From positions 1,240,001 to 1,304,000 of the forward strand of contig NZ_CP046883.1 of the NCBI RefSeq assembly GCF_014262665.1: DNA of 64,000 nt, read 5' to 3'. Each line of letters opens with the position of its first letter. Within the stretch, counting starts at the first letter, position 1. This stretch comes from Corynebacterium anserum (GTDB taxonomy: Bacteria; Actinomycetota; Actinomycetes; Mycobacteriales; Mycobacteriaceae). Shown here in pieces: positions 56,977-64,000 of this stretch. Under the pieces are notes generated by a model. It was not told where the DNA came from. It made no database searches and saw nothing but the letters and a program-made list of their open reading frames with translations. The translations under genes and the position numbers were made by a program.

Positions 56977-57072
56977 TTAGCTCGTCACTAAACGTCGCAT
57001 TGATAACTCGTCTCTGAACATGCGCTACAGCTCGTCTCTGATCATGCGCTAGAGCTCATCGCTAAACATATC
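56977..57072 (-). repeat. 24-nt tandem repeat at the comM 3' end
   Basis: The comM end (MFSDEL-stop) occupies the first 24-nt unit (57072-57049). A second unit (57048-57025) reads RMIRDEL-stop in the same frame. A third (57024-57001) reads RMFRDELS. A diverged fourth (to 56977) reads about TFSDEL. GACGAGCT-like cores recur every 24, 24 and 26 nt. Confidence 0.85.
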
Positions 57073-58647
57073 CACAGCATCCAGCACATCCTCAGTGGAC
57101 GGTATCGCGGCGTCGCGTAAATCGCACAATGTCCAGCTAACCCGCAATGCTCTGTCCACACTGCGCTGAGATAGTCTTCCCGAACGCAAGAGATCCTGCA
57201 AAATGAGCATTCCCGACTCCTCAGCGGGATAATCTCGCCGCAAGGTCTTCCCTGGCACAGTCGCGTTCAACCAGGAACAATTGCTGCCTTGATCCTTGTC
57301 GACGCCCGACCATCTCGCCCTAGCCCTATCGTGAGCCTGGAGTACCCGCTGTCTAACGGTGGCTGTTGTCTCTTCTTTCTCGTTGGTAAGCAAGGCCAGA
57401 CGGTTGCTCCTCGTGCGCGCAAACACGTCAATTCGATCCCGTAATGGACCCGAAAGCCTCGCCTGGTAGCGAGCACGATCCCCTGAACGGCACGTGCAAT
57501 CCACATCAGTTTCCGCACCACATGGGCAGGGATTCGCTGCACAGACAAGCTGAAATTGAGCCGGATACATTACGCTCCGCTTATTTCGTACGAGCTCTAC
57601 ACGCCGAGTTTCCATGGGGGCACGCAGGCTATCGAGCACAGGACGAGAGATTTCCGCCACTTCATCCAGAAAAAGAACCCCGTGGTGAGCAAGACTGATC
57701 GCACCGGGTAATGGCCGTGCTCCTCCACCGATAAGTCCAGCGACCGTCACAGTGTGATGCGGAGCCACAAACGGACGTTGGCCACGAAATATAGACTCTA
57801 AATCTCCGCGCATCCCGGAGACAGAATGAATCGCCGCCGCTTCCACAAGCTCCTCCTGACCCATCGGCGGTAACAGCTGTGGCAAACGCTGAGCCAGCAT
57901 AGACTTTCCTGTCCCCGGTGGCCCCGATAGCATCAGTGCGTGCCCGCCCGCCGCTGCCACTTCTACCGCTTTACGAGCCTCTGGTTGAGACACCACGTCG
58001 GCAAAATCCATGGTCGCGTGAAATCCCCCACCGCGTGAAGGCGCATCCATTCCTGCCCCCGTGGCCCCGCCTAGATCCGCAAGTTCCACGTACTCAGCTG
58101 CTGTTAACAATTTTCTGTCGTTGCTCATCCAGTCAACAACCTCACGCAGATTCTCTGCAACCAGCACATCAACACCGTCGGTTAACCCAGCAGCCTGAAC
58201 TCCTTCCACTGCATTGTCTGCGGGAATGAGAGCGCGCTTGAGACCTCTACTACCCGCGGCAACAATAATGGGGAGAATTCCTGGCACCGGCCGTAAGCGC
58301 CCATCCAGTCCCAGTTCCCCGACCAACACTGTGTCCTTCACGCATTCCTGTGCCACGGGGCTTTTATTCCGCGCAACAAGCATCGCGCAGACCATTGCTA
58401 AGTCATAGCCCGCACCTGCTTTGGGTACTCCCGCCGGAGACAAACTCATCACCACTCGCTGGCCTGGCCATTGCAATCCGGAATTTGTTAAAGCCGCGCG
58501 CACCCGATCCCTCGCTTGGACAACAGCTGCGTCTCCCATACCAATCACACTGATTCCCGGAAGTCCTAAGGCCACGTCGCACTCCACCCGTACGACCAAT
58601 CCCTCCAGGCCTTCTAATGCCATGGAGAGTGTGTATCCCACCCCCAT
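57049..58647 (-). CDS. comM: YifB/ComM family Mg-chelatase-like AAA+ ATPase
   Basis: A 532-residue AAA+ protein; ComM is a branch-migration helicase in transformation. The N-terminal Lon-like domain (about 1-170) is followed by the ATPase with Walker A LSGPPGTGKSMLAQRLP near residue 242 and Walker B HHGVLFLDEVAEI near 324. A four-cysteine zinc-like segment, ANPCPCGAETDVDCTCRSGD, lies near 370. The C-terminal domain ends in DMFSDEL. ATG at 58647 is 3 bp after the yraN stop, so they are cotranscribed. The gene end is tandemly duplicated. Confidence 0.94.
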   Translation of the reverse strand: MGVGYTLSMALEGLEGLVVRVECDVALGLPGISVIGMGDAAVVQARDRVRAALTNSGLQWPGQRVVMSLSPAGVPKAGAGYDLAMVCAMLVARNKSPVAQECVKDTVLVGELGLDGRLRPVPGILPIIVAAGSRGLKRALIPADNAVEGVQAAGLTDGVDVLVAENLREVVDWMSNDRKLLTAAEYVELADLGGATGAGMDAPSRGGGFHATMDFADVVSQPEARKAVEVAAAGGHALMLSGPPGTGKSMLAQRLPQLLPPMGQEELVEAAAIHSVSGMRGDLESIFRGQRPFVAPHHTVTVAGLIGGGARPLPGAISLAHHGVLFLDEVAEISRPVLDSLRAPMETRRVELVRNKRSVMYPAQFQLVCAANPCPCGAETDVDCTCRSGDRARYQARLSGPLRDRIDVFARTRSNRLALLTNEKEETTATVRQRVLQAHDRARARWSGVDKDQGSNCSWLNATVPGKTLRRDYPAEESGMLILQDLLRSGRLSQRSVDRALRVSWTLCDLRDAAIPSTEDVLDAVDMFSDEL

Positions 58648-58650
58648 TCT

Positions 58651-59016
58651 TTACAGCACCCCTTCCAAGTGATGCCGTATCCCTTCGGGTCCTACGTCGA
58701 TAACGTCAAAACGCACGCACGGATATTCGTTCCGAGTACTGCTGATCCGTGGTCTGTTCTGCTGCATCCATAACGCGCTAGCTCGCTTCATTTTCTTGAG
58801 TTTTGCGGGTGTGACAGCGGCGAGACCCCCACCAAACTTCGTGGACGAGCGAAACTTCACTTCAAGGAAGACAAGGAGTCCTTCTGCAGTCTGTCCCACC
58901 ACATCCAACTCACCATAAGGGCACAACCAATTACGTTCGAGGATTGTCCAGCCCTTGTCCCTCAAGAAGGAGACTGCTACATCCTCACCTCTATTACCTA
59001 TGTCCTTCGTGGTCAT
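58651..59016 (-). CDS. yraN: YraN family (UPF0102) nuclease-fold protein
   Basis: A 121-residue protein of the UPF0102 family with a Holliday-junction resolvase-like fold. GNRGEDVAVSFLRDKGWTIL near residue 7, ERNWLCPYGELDVVG near 26 and LVFLEVKFRSSTKFGGG near 48 hold the acidic residues and EVK of the PD-(D/E)xK centre. Its function is unknown. ATG at 59016 gives the usual short N-terminus; an ATG at 59058 would add 14 residues. It is followed by comM after 3 bp. Confidence 0.88.
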   Translation of the reverse strand: MTTKDIGNRGEDVAVSFLRDKGWTILERNWLCPYGELDVVGQTAEGLLVFLEVKFRSSTKFGGGLAAVTPAKLKKMKRASALWMQQNRPRISSTRNEYPCVRFDVIDVGPEGIRHHLEGVL

Positions 59017-59101
59017 AGCAATCCCACATGCTTCGTTGTCATAAGGAGACAATCGCATATCTGCACTGGTAGGCGCCGGTTCACAATGAGTGCCTCTATG
59101 C

Positions 59102-59136
59102 AAAAAGGCCAGGAGGTTGTGGATAACTCCTGGCCT
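59102..59136 (-). terminator. Terminator downstream of the DUF2469 gene
   Basis: Minus-strand AGGCCAGGAG (59136-59127) pairs with CTCCTGGCCT (59115-59106), followed by TTTTT. The loop contains TTATCCACA, identical to the consensus DnaA box. Confidence 0.9.
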
Positions 59137-59152
59137 GTGAAAAGAAAAAATC

Positions 59153-59461
59153 TTAGTTGTCTGGTAATTGCAGTTCGGGCTTGTCCAGCTCCTCAATATT
59201 GACGTCCTTATAGGTGATCACGCGAACATACCGCACAAAACGCGCTGGTCGGTACATGTCCCACACCCATGCGTCAGACATGCGAACTTCGTAATACACC
59301 TCTCCGCCAGAGTTGCGAGGGATCAATTCCACAGCGTTCGCTAAATAAAAACGCCGCTCTGTTTCCACCACATATGAAAACTGGCTCACCACATCGCGGT
59401 ACTCGCGGTACATGGACAGTTCGACATTTGCCTCGTAGTCGTCCAGCTCTTCAGCGCTCAC
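59153..59461 (-). CDS. DUF2469 family protein
   Basis: A 102-residue acidic protein found in nearly all Actinomycetota between rnhB and yraN, of unknown function. The whole sequence matches the family: MSAEELDDYEANVELSMYRE at the start, FSYVVETERRFYLANAVEL near residue 28, then YYEVRMSDAWVWDMYRPARF near 56. GTG at 59461 follows GGAG by 5 nt; the 7 extra codons in frame upstream are unlikely. It ends at a strong terminator. Confidence 0.92.
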   Translation of the reverse strand: MSAEELDDYEANVELSMYREYRDVVSQFSYVVETERRFYLANAVELIPRNSGGEVYYEVRMSDAWVWDMYRPARFVRYVRVITYKDVNIEELDKPELQLPDN

Positions 59462-59524
59462 GTGAGCTCCACAACCTTCCAAAAAGTCTCGACTTTGCTG
59501 ACCGGGCCATCGTCATGCCCGGTA

Positions 59525-60226
59525 TCAGAATAATGACAGGTCACTCTGCATAGCTTCATATTGTGCCTGAGCAGCCGCCACATTTTTGTAAGTGTATCGG
59601 TGATGAGGCGTTCCGCCACGCAGACTCACCGCGCGCATATGATCCGCCGTTCCATAGCCCTTATGGTTTGCCAGACCATAACCGGGATACTGCTCATCCA
59701 GAGCAATCATGAGACGGTCGCGGCTAACTTTAGCCAAAACACTCGCTGCACTAATACAGCGCACAACCTGATCACCCTTCAGCACGGGTAAATGAGGTTG
59801 CACCAAACCTGGGATTCTCATTGCATCCGTGAGGACATAGCCAGGTTGGACAGAAAGTTGCGCAACAGAGCGACGCATACCGTCGAGATTAGCAGGCTGA
59901 ATACCGCGTCTATCGATCTCCGAGGCCAAAATATGCACCACCGAAAAACTCAATGCTGCGTCGCACACGATGTTAAAGAGCCGTTCGCGCTTTGTAGGAG
60001 ATAATTTCTTCGAATCGGTGAGTTCGTCCAACTCCGCTATGGGATGTGCAGGCAAGACGCACGCAGCGATGGTTACAGGACCGCAACAAGCACCCCGACC
60101 GGCCTCATCCACCCCCGCAACTGGGCCAAGACCCACCCTCTCCACGGCGTGCTCAACCGTGCGAGCATGGGGCATCACGCGCAGAGCTCTACGCACTACA
60201 GCGGCGGGATGATCCGGAGAAAGCAT
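59525..60226 (-). CDS. rnhB: Ribonuclease HII
   Basis: Removes RNA from RNA-DNA hybrids, including misplaced ribonucleotides. VAGVDEAGRGACCGPVTIAA near residue 36 holds the first Asp-Glu pair. Others are in AHPIAELDELTDSKKLSPTK near 61 and AASVLAKVSRDRLM near 158. About 233 residues from ATG at 60226; an ATG at 60175 is an alternative. Neither has a clear ribosome site. It lies 31 bp after lepB. Confidence 0.93.
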   Translation of the reverse strand: MLSPDHPAAVVRRALRVMPHARTVEHAVERVGLGPVAGVDEAGRGACCGPVTIAACVLPAHPIAELDELTDSKKLSPTKRERLFNIVCDAALSFSVVHILASEIDRRGIQPANLDGMRRSVAQLSVQPGYVLTDAMRIPGLVQPHLPVLKGDQVVRCISAASVLAKVSRDRLMIALDEQYPGYGLANHKGYGTADHMRAVSLRGGTPHHRYTYKNVAAAQAQYEAMQSDLSLF

Positions 60227-60257
60227 ATAGAAACGAGGCGAACGTGACCCCAGAGCC

Positions 60258-61070
60258 CTACGCAGCGCCCTGGTTGTCCACGGAATCAACACTGCCGATC
60301 CGGCTGAACGGCAAGACAATCGACTCAACACGTCCGACCACGTTGGCTACTGGAATTGTGCCCTGGTTTTCATCTCCCATGTGACCACGAGAGTCCAGAG
60401 AATTAGTTCGGTTATCACCCATCAGCCACAAGTTGCCGTCCGGAACGGTAATGGGGCCAAAGTAGTCGCCACCACAGGCTTCCGAACCAGTAGCTGGATT
60501 CACTGGATACTCCGGCTCGGGATTGATGTAAGGCTCGTTGAGTTTCTTTCCATCAACCATCACACCCGGATCGCCTTCCAAGCACTGTACCGTCTGTCCC
60601 CCAGTGGCAATCACACGCTTGACGAGGGTGTTCTCATCGGGAGCTAGCAAACCGATGTAGCTCGCACCATTTTGGATGCCTCTCAGGGCGTTGTTTTTCG
60701 AGCGTTGGGAAACGTACTCTGAGTTCCAGGATTCCTCTCCTACGAACACAACTACGTCACCAGGCTTCGGTGTTTTTCCACCGAGATAAGCCATCTTGTT
60801 CACAAAAATACGGTCAGGAGTGCAACCGGCACACCCATGCAGCGTTGGTTCCATGGACTCAGAGGGAATCAGGTACAGGCGACCCACAAAAGTGTTAAAC
60901 GCACCGAGAATCAGCAGTGTGACCACAACAATGATCGGAATTTCCACCCACCAGGGATAGGTCTTCTTCTCTTTCTGCTGTTTCTTCTGGGCATGGCGTC
61001 CACCGCCATGCTTGGGAGCATGTTGTTCCGATGAGTTATAGGCGGAATTCGCCGAGCTGCTAGAAGTCAC
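60258..61070 (-). CDS. lepB: Signal peptidase I
   Basis: Cuts signal peptides from exported proteins on the outer face of the membrane. The N-terminal 37 residues are cytoplasmic, His/Lys-rich, followed by one membrane helix (about 41-61). The catalytic Ser72 is in YLIPSESMEPTL and Lys151 in TLVKRVIATGG. The region GDNRTNSLDSRGHMG near residue 228 is the conserved box E. Length 270. The start is GTG at 61070. rplS is upstream, rnhB downstream, a usual order. Confidence 0.95.
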   Translation of the reverse strand: MTSSSSANSAYNSSEQHAPKHGGGRHAQKKQQKEKKTYPWWVEIPIIVVVTLLILGAFNTFVGRLYLIPSESMEPTLHGCAGCTPDRIFVNKMAYLGGKTPKPGDVVVFVGEESWNSEYVSQRSKNNALRGIQNGASYIGLLAPDENTLVKRVIATGGQTVQCLEGDPGVMVDGKKLNEPYINPEPEYPVNPATGSEACGGDYFGPITVPDGNLWLMGDNRTNSLDSRGHMGDENQGTIPVANVVGRVESIVLPFSRIGSVDSVDNQGAA

Positions 61071-61153
61071 AAAGAATTAGGCTACCAGCCCCTCGAGCTT
61101 TTTCATCCACACCACGTCTGTGAGGTTGCTGGGCATTGCGGTTATCACACGAG

Positions 61154-61192
61154 AAAACCCCCGCATCCACACCGTATTGGTGAATGCGAGGG
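61154..61192 (-). terminator. Terminator downstream of rplS
   Basis: Minus-strand CCCTCGCATTCAC pairs with GTGTGGATGCGGGGG-like sequence with few mismatches, followed by TTTT. It lies 39 bp after the rplS stop and before lepB. Confidence 0.8.
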
Positions 61193-61230
61193 CGTAGCAA
61201 TGCGTTATATGGCCCAAACTGGGCGTTTCT

Positions 61231-61572
61231 TTAGCGCTTCTCCTTGATCTTCGCAGCTTTACCGCGCAGGTTGCGCAGGTAGTACAGCTTAGCGCGACGA
61301 ACCTTACCGCGAGATAGTACGTCGATGTGATCAATGTTTGGAGAGTGCACAGGGAAGGTGCGCTCAACGCCGATGCCGAAAGAGACCTTGCGGACAGTGA
61401 AGGTCTCACGAATGCCAGAGTTCTGGCGACGGATAACGACACCTCGGAAAACCTGGATACGGGACTTAGAGCCCTCAATAACCTTTACGTGTACATCCAG
61501 GGTGTCGCCCGGGCGAAAGTCTGGAATGTCGGAACGCAGCTGAGCTGCATCAACCTTGTCTAGAATGTGCAT
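61231..61572 (-). CDS. rplS: 50S ribosomal protein L19
   Basis: A 113-residue large-subunit protein at the 30S-50S interface. [20 protein letters not shown] starts it, and [40 protein letters not shown] and [20 protein letters not shown] are family segments. ATG at 61572 has AAGGATT 8 nt upstream; the frame is open 28 codons earlier but those are not conserved. It ends at a strong terminator. Confidence 0.97.
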   Translation of the reverse strand: MHILDKVDAAQLRSDIPDFRPGDTLDVHVKVIEGSKSRIQVFRGVVIRRQNSGIRETFTVRKVSFGIGVERTFPVHSPNIDHIDVLSRGKVRRAKLYYLRNLRGKAAKIKEKR

Positions 61573-61779
61573 AGATTGAATCCTTATGTACTCGCCTGGA
61601 TAGAGGATCCTCGCGGCTTTTCGTACCAAATCACGCGCCCACGGGTTCATACCCACAACTGATTAACTTGAGTAGTATGCCAGCCTAAACAACACGAGGC
61701 AAATCCGCCATGCCACGGGATAAAGATGACTCTCGGTGTGGACTCATCGCCGTTCACGTGCGCACATGTCCATCCTGAA

Positions 61780-64000
61780 CTAATGCCCAAAGCCTGCCTT
61801 GCGCAGTGCCTCCGCCATTGATCCGCCCGCTGGTGCTTCGAGTTTCGTCCGCCTACGAGAGGTGGCTTGGCCTCGGGCTCGATTTCCCCGCCCGCGGAGT
61901 TTATGTCCACCGGAACGCTGGTTAGGAGCATCCTCTCCACTTCTCGACGCAGATGTTCTTGACCCAGATGGTGCCTTTTTCGTAACCGCTGAGGCTTCGT
62001 CACCTAATCGCAAAGAAAGACTGATCCGATTCCGCTCCACATCAACATCTATAACCCGCACCCTAACCACTTGTCCCGAGGAGACGACGTCGTGCGGATC
62101 GTTAACGTACGTGTCACTCATAGCTGAAATGTGAACCAGCCCATCGTGGTGAACTCCTACGTCCACGAACGCGCCAAAGGCTGCAACATTTGTGACCGTT
62201 CCTTCAAGAACCATGCCGGGGACGAGGTCGGTAACCTTCTCCACCCCATCGGCTAGTGACGCGGTCTTGAAGCTAGGACGTGGGTCTCGTCCGGGCTTAT
62301 CCAACTCCGACAGCACATCCGTCACTGTGGGGATGCCGAACGTCTCATCAGCGAAATCTGCTGGATTAATTCCTGCAAGTACTGCGCTATTTCCGATGAG
62401 ATCGGGCACTGGCAAGCCGGTGACATCAACAATTCTGTGAACAAGAGGATAGGCCTCCGGATGCACCGCTGAAGCGTCCAGTGGATCAAGTCCCTCGCGA
62501 ATGCGCAAGAAACCCGCTGCTTGTTGGAAGGCTTTCGGGCCAAGACGGGGCACTTTTAATAACTCCTTACGAGACTGAAATGCCCCGTGCTCGTCACGAA
62601 ACGCGACGATATTCTCTGCCACAGTCTGGTTCACCCCCGCCACCCGCTGGAGCAGTTGAGTGGAGGCAGTGTTCAAGTCCACACCCACGGAGTTCACGGC
62701 ATCCTCCACCACGATGTCCAGCTCAGCAGCAAGCAGAGTTTGATTCACATCGTGCTGGTACTGACCAACACCGATGGACTTCGGATCAATTTTTACTAAC
62801 TCGGCTAATGGATCTTGAAGACGGCGGGCAATCGACACGGCGCCGCGTAATGCCACATCCATCTCTGGAAATTCCGTCGCCGCAACTTCTGACGCGGAAT
62901 AGACGGAAGCTCCAGCCTCGGAAACGATCACGGCCTGCGGTTTTTTGGCTCCTGCAGCAGAGACGAGCTCTGCCACCTCACGGGCTAGTTTCTCCGTTTC
63001 CCGCGACGCCGTGCCATTGCCCACGGCCAACAACTCCACATGATGCACCGCAACGAGTTCAGCCAAAATGGTGCGCGCATGTTCCCACGCGGTGGTACCG
63101 CTGTGGGGATAGACGATAACCGTATCTAGTACTTTTCCAGTGGCATCCACGACGGCACACTTCACACCGTTGCGATAACCCGGATCAAGCCCCAGTGTCG
63201 CGCGCTGTCCGGCAGGAGCTGCCAAAAGAAGGTCTTTCACGTTGCGGGAAAAAACTTCCACCGCTCCACGATCAGCCTTCTCTTTAAGTTTCATCCGCAC
63301 GTCGACTGCAGAACTCACAGACAGCTTCGTGCGCCAAGCAAAGCGCACACACTCTGCCCGAAATTGATCCGCCTTGTCTCCCCGCGGAGTCAGTCCCCCA
63401 TCTTCAGCGATAATGTGCTCAAAAAACTGATCGTTGTCAGTCGTGCCGTGCCCATCACCAGTAGAAAAACTGACGTGAAGCACACCTTCTTTTTCTCCAC
63501 GTAGAAGCGCGAGAATGCGGTGGCTAGGTAGAGCGTGGAAGGGCTCCGAAAAATCAAAGTAGTCACGGTATTTCGCTCCGGCCTCTTTTTTACCGTCCAC
63601 CACACTCGAGCTGGCATAGCCGCGGGAGAAATACTCCTGACGTACACGACCCACAATATCCGCGTTCGTAGCGAGATCTTCGACGACAATGTGACGAGCG
63701 CCGGTCAGTACAGCACTGGCGTCGTCGAAACCTTCGGTGAGGAATTGAGCAGCTAACGCCACCGGCTCCTCATCGACCCCCTCCAGCAGCTGCCGAGCCA
63801 ACGGCTCCAAACCAGCCTCGCGGGCGATCGAGGCTTTCGTGCGGCGTTTCGTCTTATACGGAAGATAGAGATCTTCAAGCCGAGCCTTCGTGTCTACTGC
63901 CAGGATCTCACGCTTAAGCTCATCGGTGAGTTTGCCCTGAGAGTCAATGGATTCCAGAACAGTCGTCTTACGATCTTCCAACTCACGAAGATACTGAAGT
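61780..64000 (-). CDS. tex: Tex family S1 RNA-binding transcription accessory protein, 5'-partial
   Basis: At least 740 residues of Tex; the start lies beyond the window. The frame reads LQYLRELEDRKTTVLESIDS at the edge, the usual position about 60 residues into Tex. Domains: helical N-terminal region, YqgF nuclease-like domain (LGLDPGYRNGVKCAVVDATG near residue 280), helix-hairpin-helix (VDLNTASTQLLQRVAGVNQT near 450), and an S1 domain (GMVLEGTVTNVAAFGAFVDV near 615). The last 75 residues form a basic disordered tail. Tex affects transcription and RNA turnover in several bacteria. Confidence 0.94.
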   Translation of the reverse strand, partial: LQYLRELEDRKTTVLESIDSQGKLTDELKREILAVDTKARLEDLYLPYKTKRRTKASIAREAGLEPLARQLLEGVDEEPVALAAQFLTEGFDDASAVLTGARHIVVEDLATNADIVGRVRQEYFSRGYASSSVVDGKKEAGAKYRDYFDFSEPFHALPSHRILALLRGEKEGVLHVSFSTGDGHGTTDNDQFFEHIIAEDGGLTPRGDKADQFRAECVRFAWRTKLSVSSAVDVRMKLKEKADRGAVEVFSRNVKDLLLAAPAGQRATLGLDPGYRNGVKCAVVDATGKVLDTVIVYPHSGTTAWEHARTILAELVAVHHVELLAVGNGTASRETEKLAREVAELVSAAGAKKPQAVIVSEAGASVYSASEVAATEFPEMDVALRGAVSIARRLQDPLAELVKIDPKSIGVGQYQHDVNQTLLAAELDIVVEDAVNSVGVDLNTASTQLLQRVAGVNQTVAENIVAFRDEHGAFQSRKELLKVPRLGPKAFQQAAGFLRIREGLDPLDASAVHPEAYPLVHRIVDVTGLPVPDLIGNSAVLAGINPADFADETFGIPTVTDVLSELDKPGRDPRPSFKTASLADGVEKVTDLVPGMVLEGTVTNVAAFGAFVDVGVHHDGLVHISAMSDTYVNDPHDVVSSGQVVRVRVIDVDVERNRISLSLRLGDEASAVTKKAPSGSRTSASRSGEDAPNQRSGGHKLRGRGNRARGQATSRRRTKLEAPAGGSMAEALRKAGFGH

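Noticed and set aside
55658..58647. Natural competence locus
   Set aside because: dprA and comM are present in most non-competent bacteria, and no uptake genes (comEA, comEC, pili) are in the window.

Overview
This 64 kb window is chromosomal core DNA of a Corynebacterium (Actinomycetota) of moderate G+C; the species cannot be fixed from sequence alone. The evidence is gene content and order. A run of housekeeping genes familiar from Corynebacterium chromosomes (bioN, pspA, clgR, cinA, pgsA2, terC, ftsK, rnj, dapA, thyX, dapB, pnp, rpsO, ribF, truB and onward to tex) sits beside lineage markers: mycothione reductase, a mycothiol-type DinB-like protein, the PptT/PptH pair, ThyX instead of ThyA, and DUF2631 and DUF2469 proteins. 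I see no prophage, insertion sequence, CRISPR array, tRNA or rRNA.

Layout. 1-4 kb: end of a biotin ECF transporter, the ClgR/PspA envelope-stress pair, CinA, a phosphatidyltransferase and TerC behind a candidate manganese riboswitch. 4-13 kb: FtsK, a DinB-like protein, RNase J, and the lysine/diaminopimelate (dapA, dapB) and thymidylate (thyX) genes. 13-30 kb: RNA and translation block on the minus strand (pnp, rpsO, ribF, rbfA, infB, ylxR, nusA, rimP, proS), interrupted by plus-strand truB and a Tat lipoprotein, with PptT/PptH and a MATE transporter between. 30-42 kb: metabolic and redox genes (yaaA, VIT family, cobA, mqo, hydrolase, mtr, SDR, CMD protein, map, PBP, MFS), many with a TANNNT element 6-8 nt before the start codon, which suggests leaderless mRNAs. 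42-64 kb: MEP isoprenoid genes (ispG, dxr), RseP, rlmN, cdsA, frr, pyrH, tsf, rpsB, a degenerate M23 protein, then xerC, dprA, comM, yraN, a DUF2469 protein, rnhB, lepB, rplS and the partial tex.

Most minus-strand genes form compact operons with 4-nt overlaps or very short gaps (rimP/nusA, pptH/pptT, rseP/dxr, frr/cdsA). Strong inverted repeats lie at several operon ends. The signals most worth a second look are regulatory or structural: the terC leader, a SigH-like promoter at clgR, 24-nt tandem duplications carrying a stop codon at the 3' ends of both pnp and comM, an M23 protein lacking its HxH motif, and a dyad between mqo and a divergent hydrolase operon. I found no clearly new multi-gene system.
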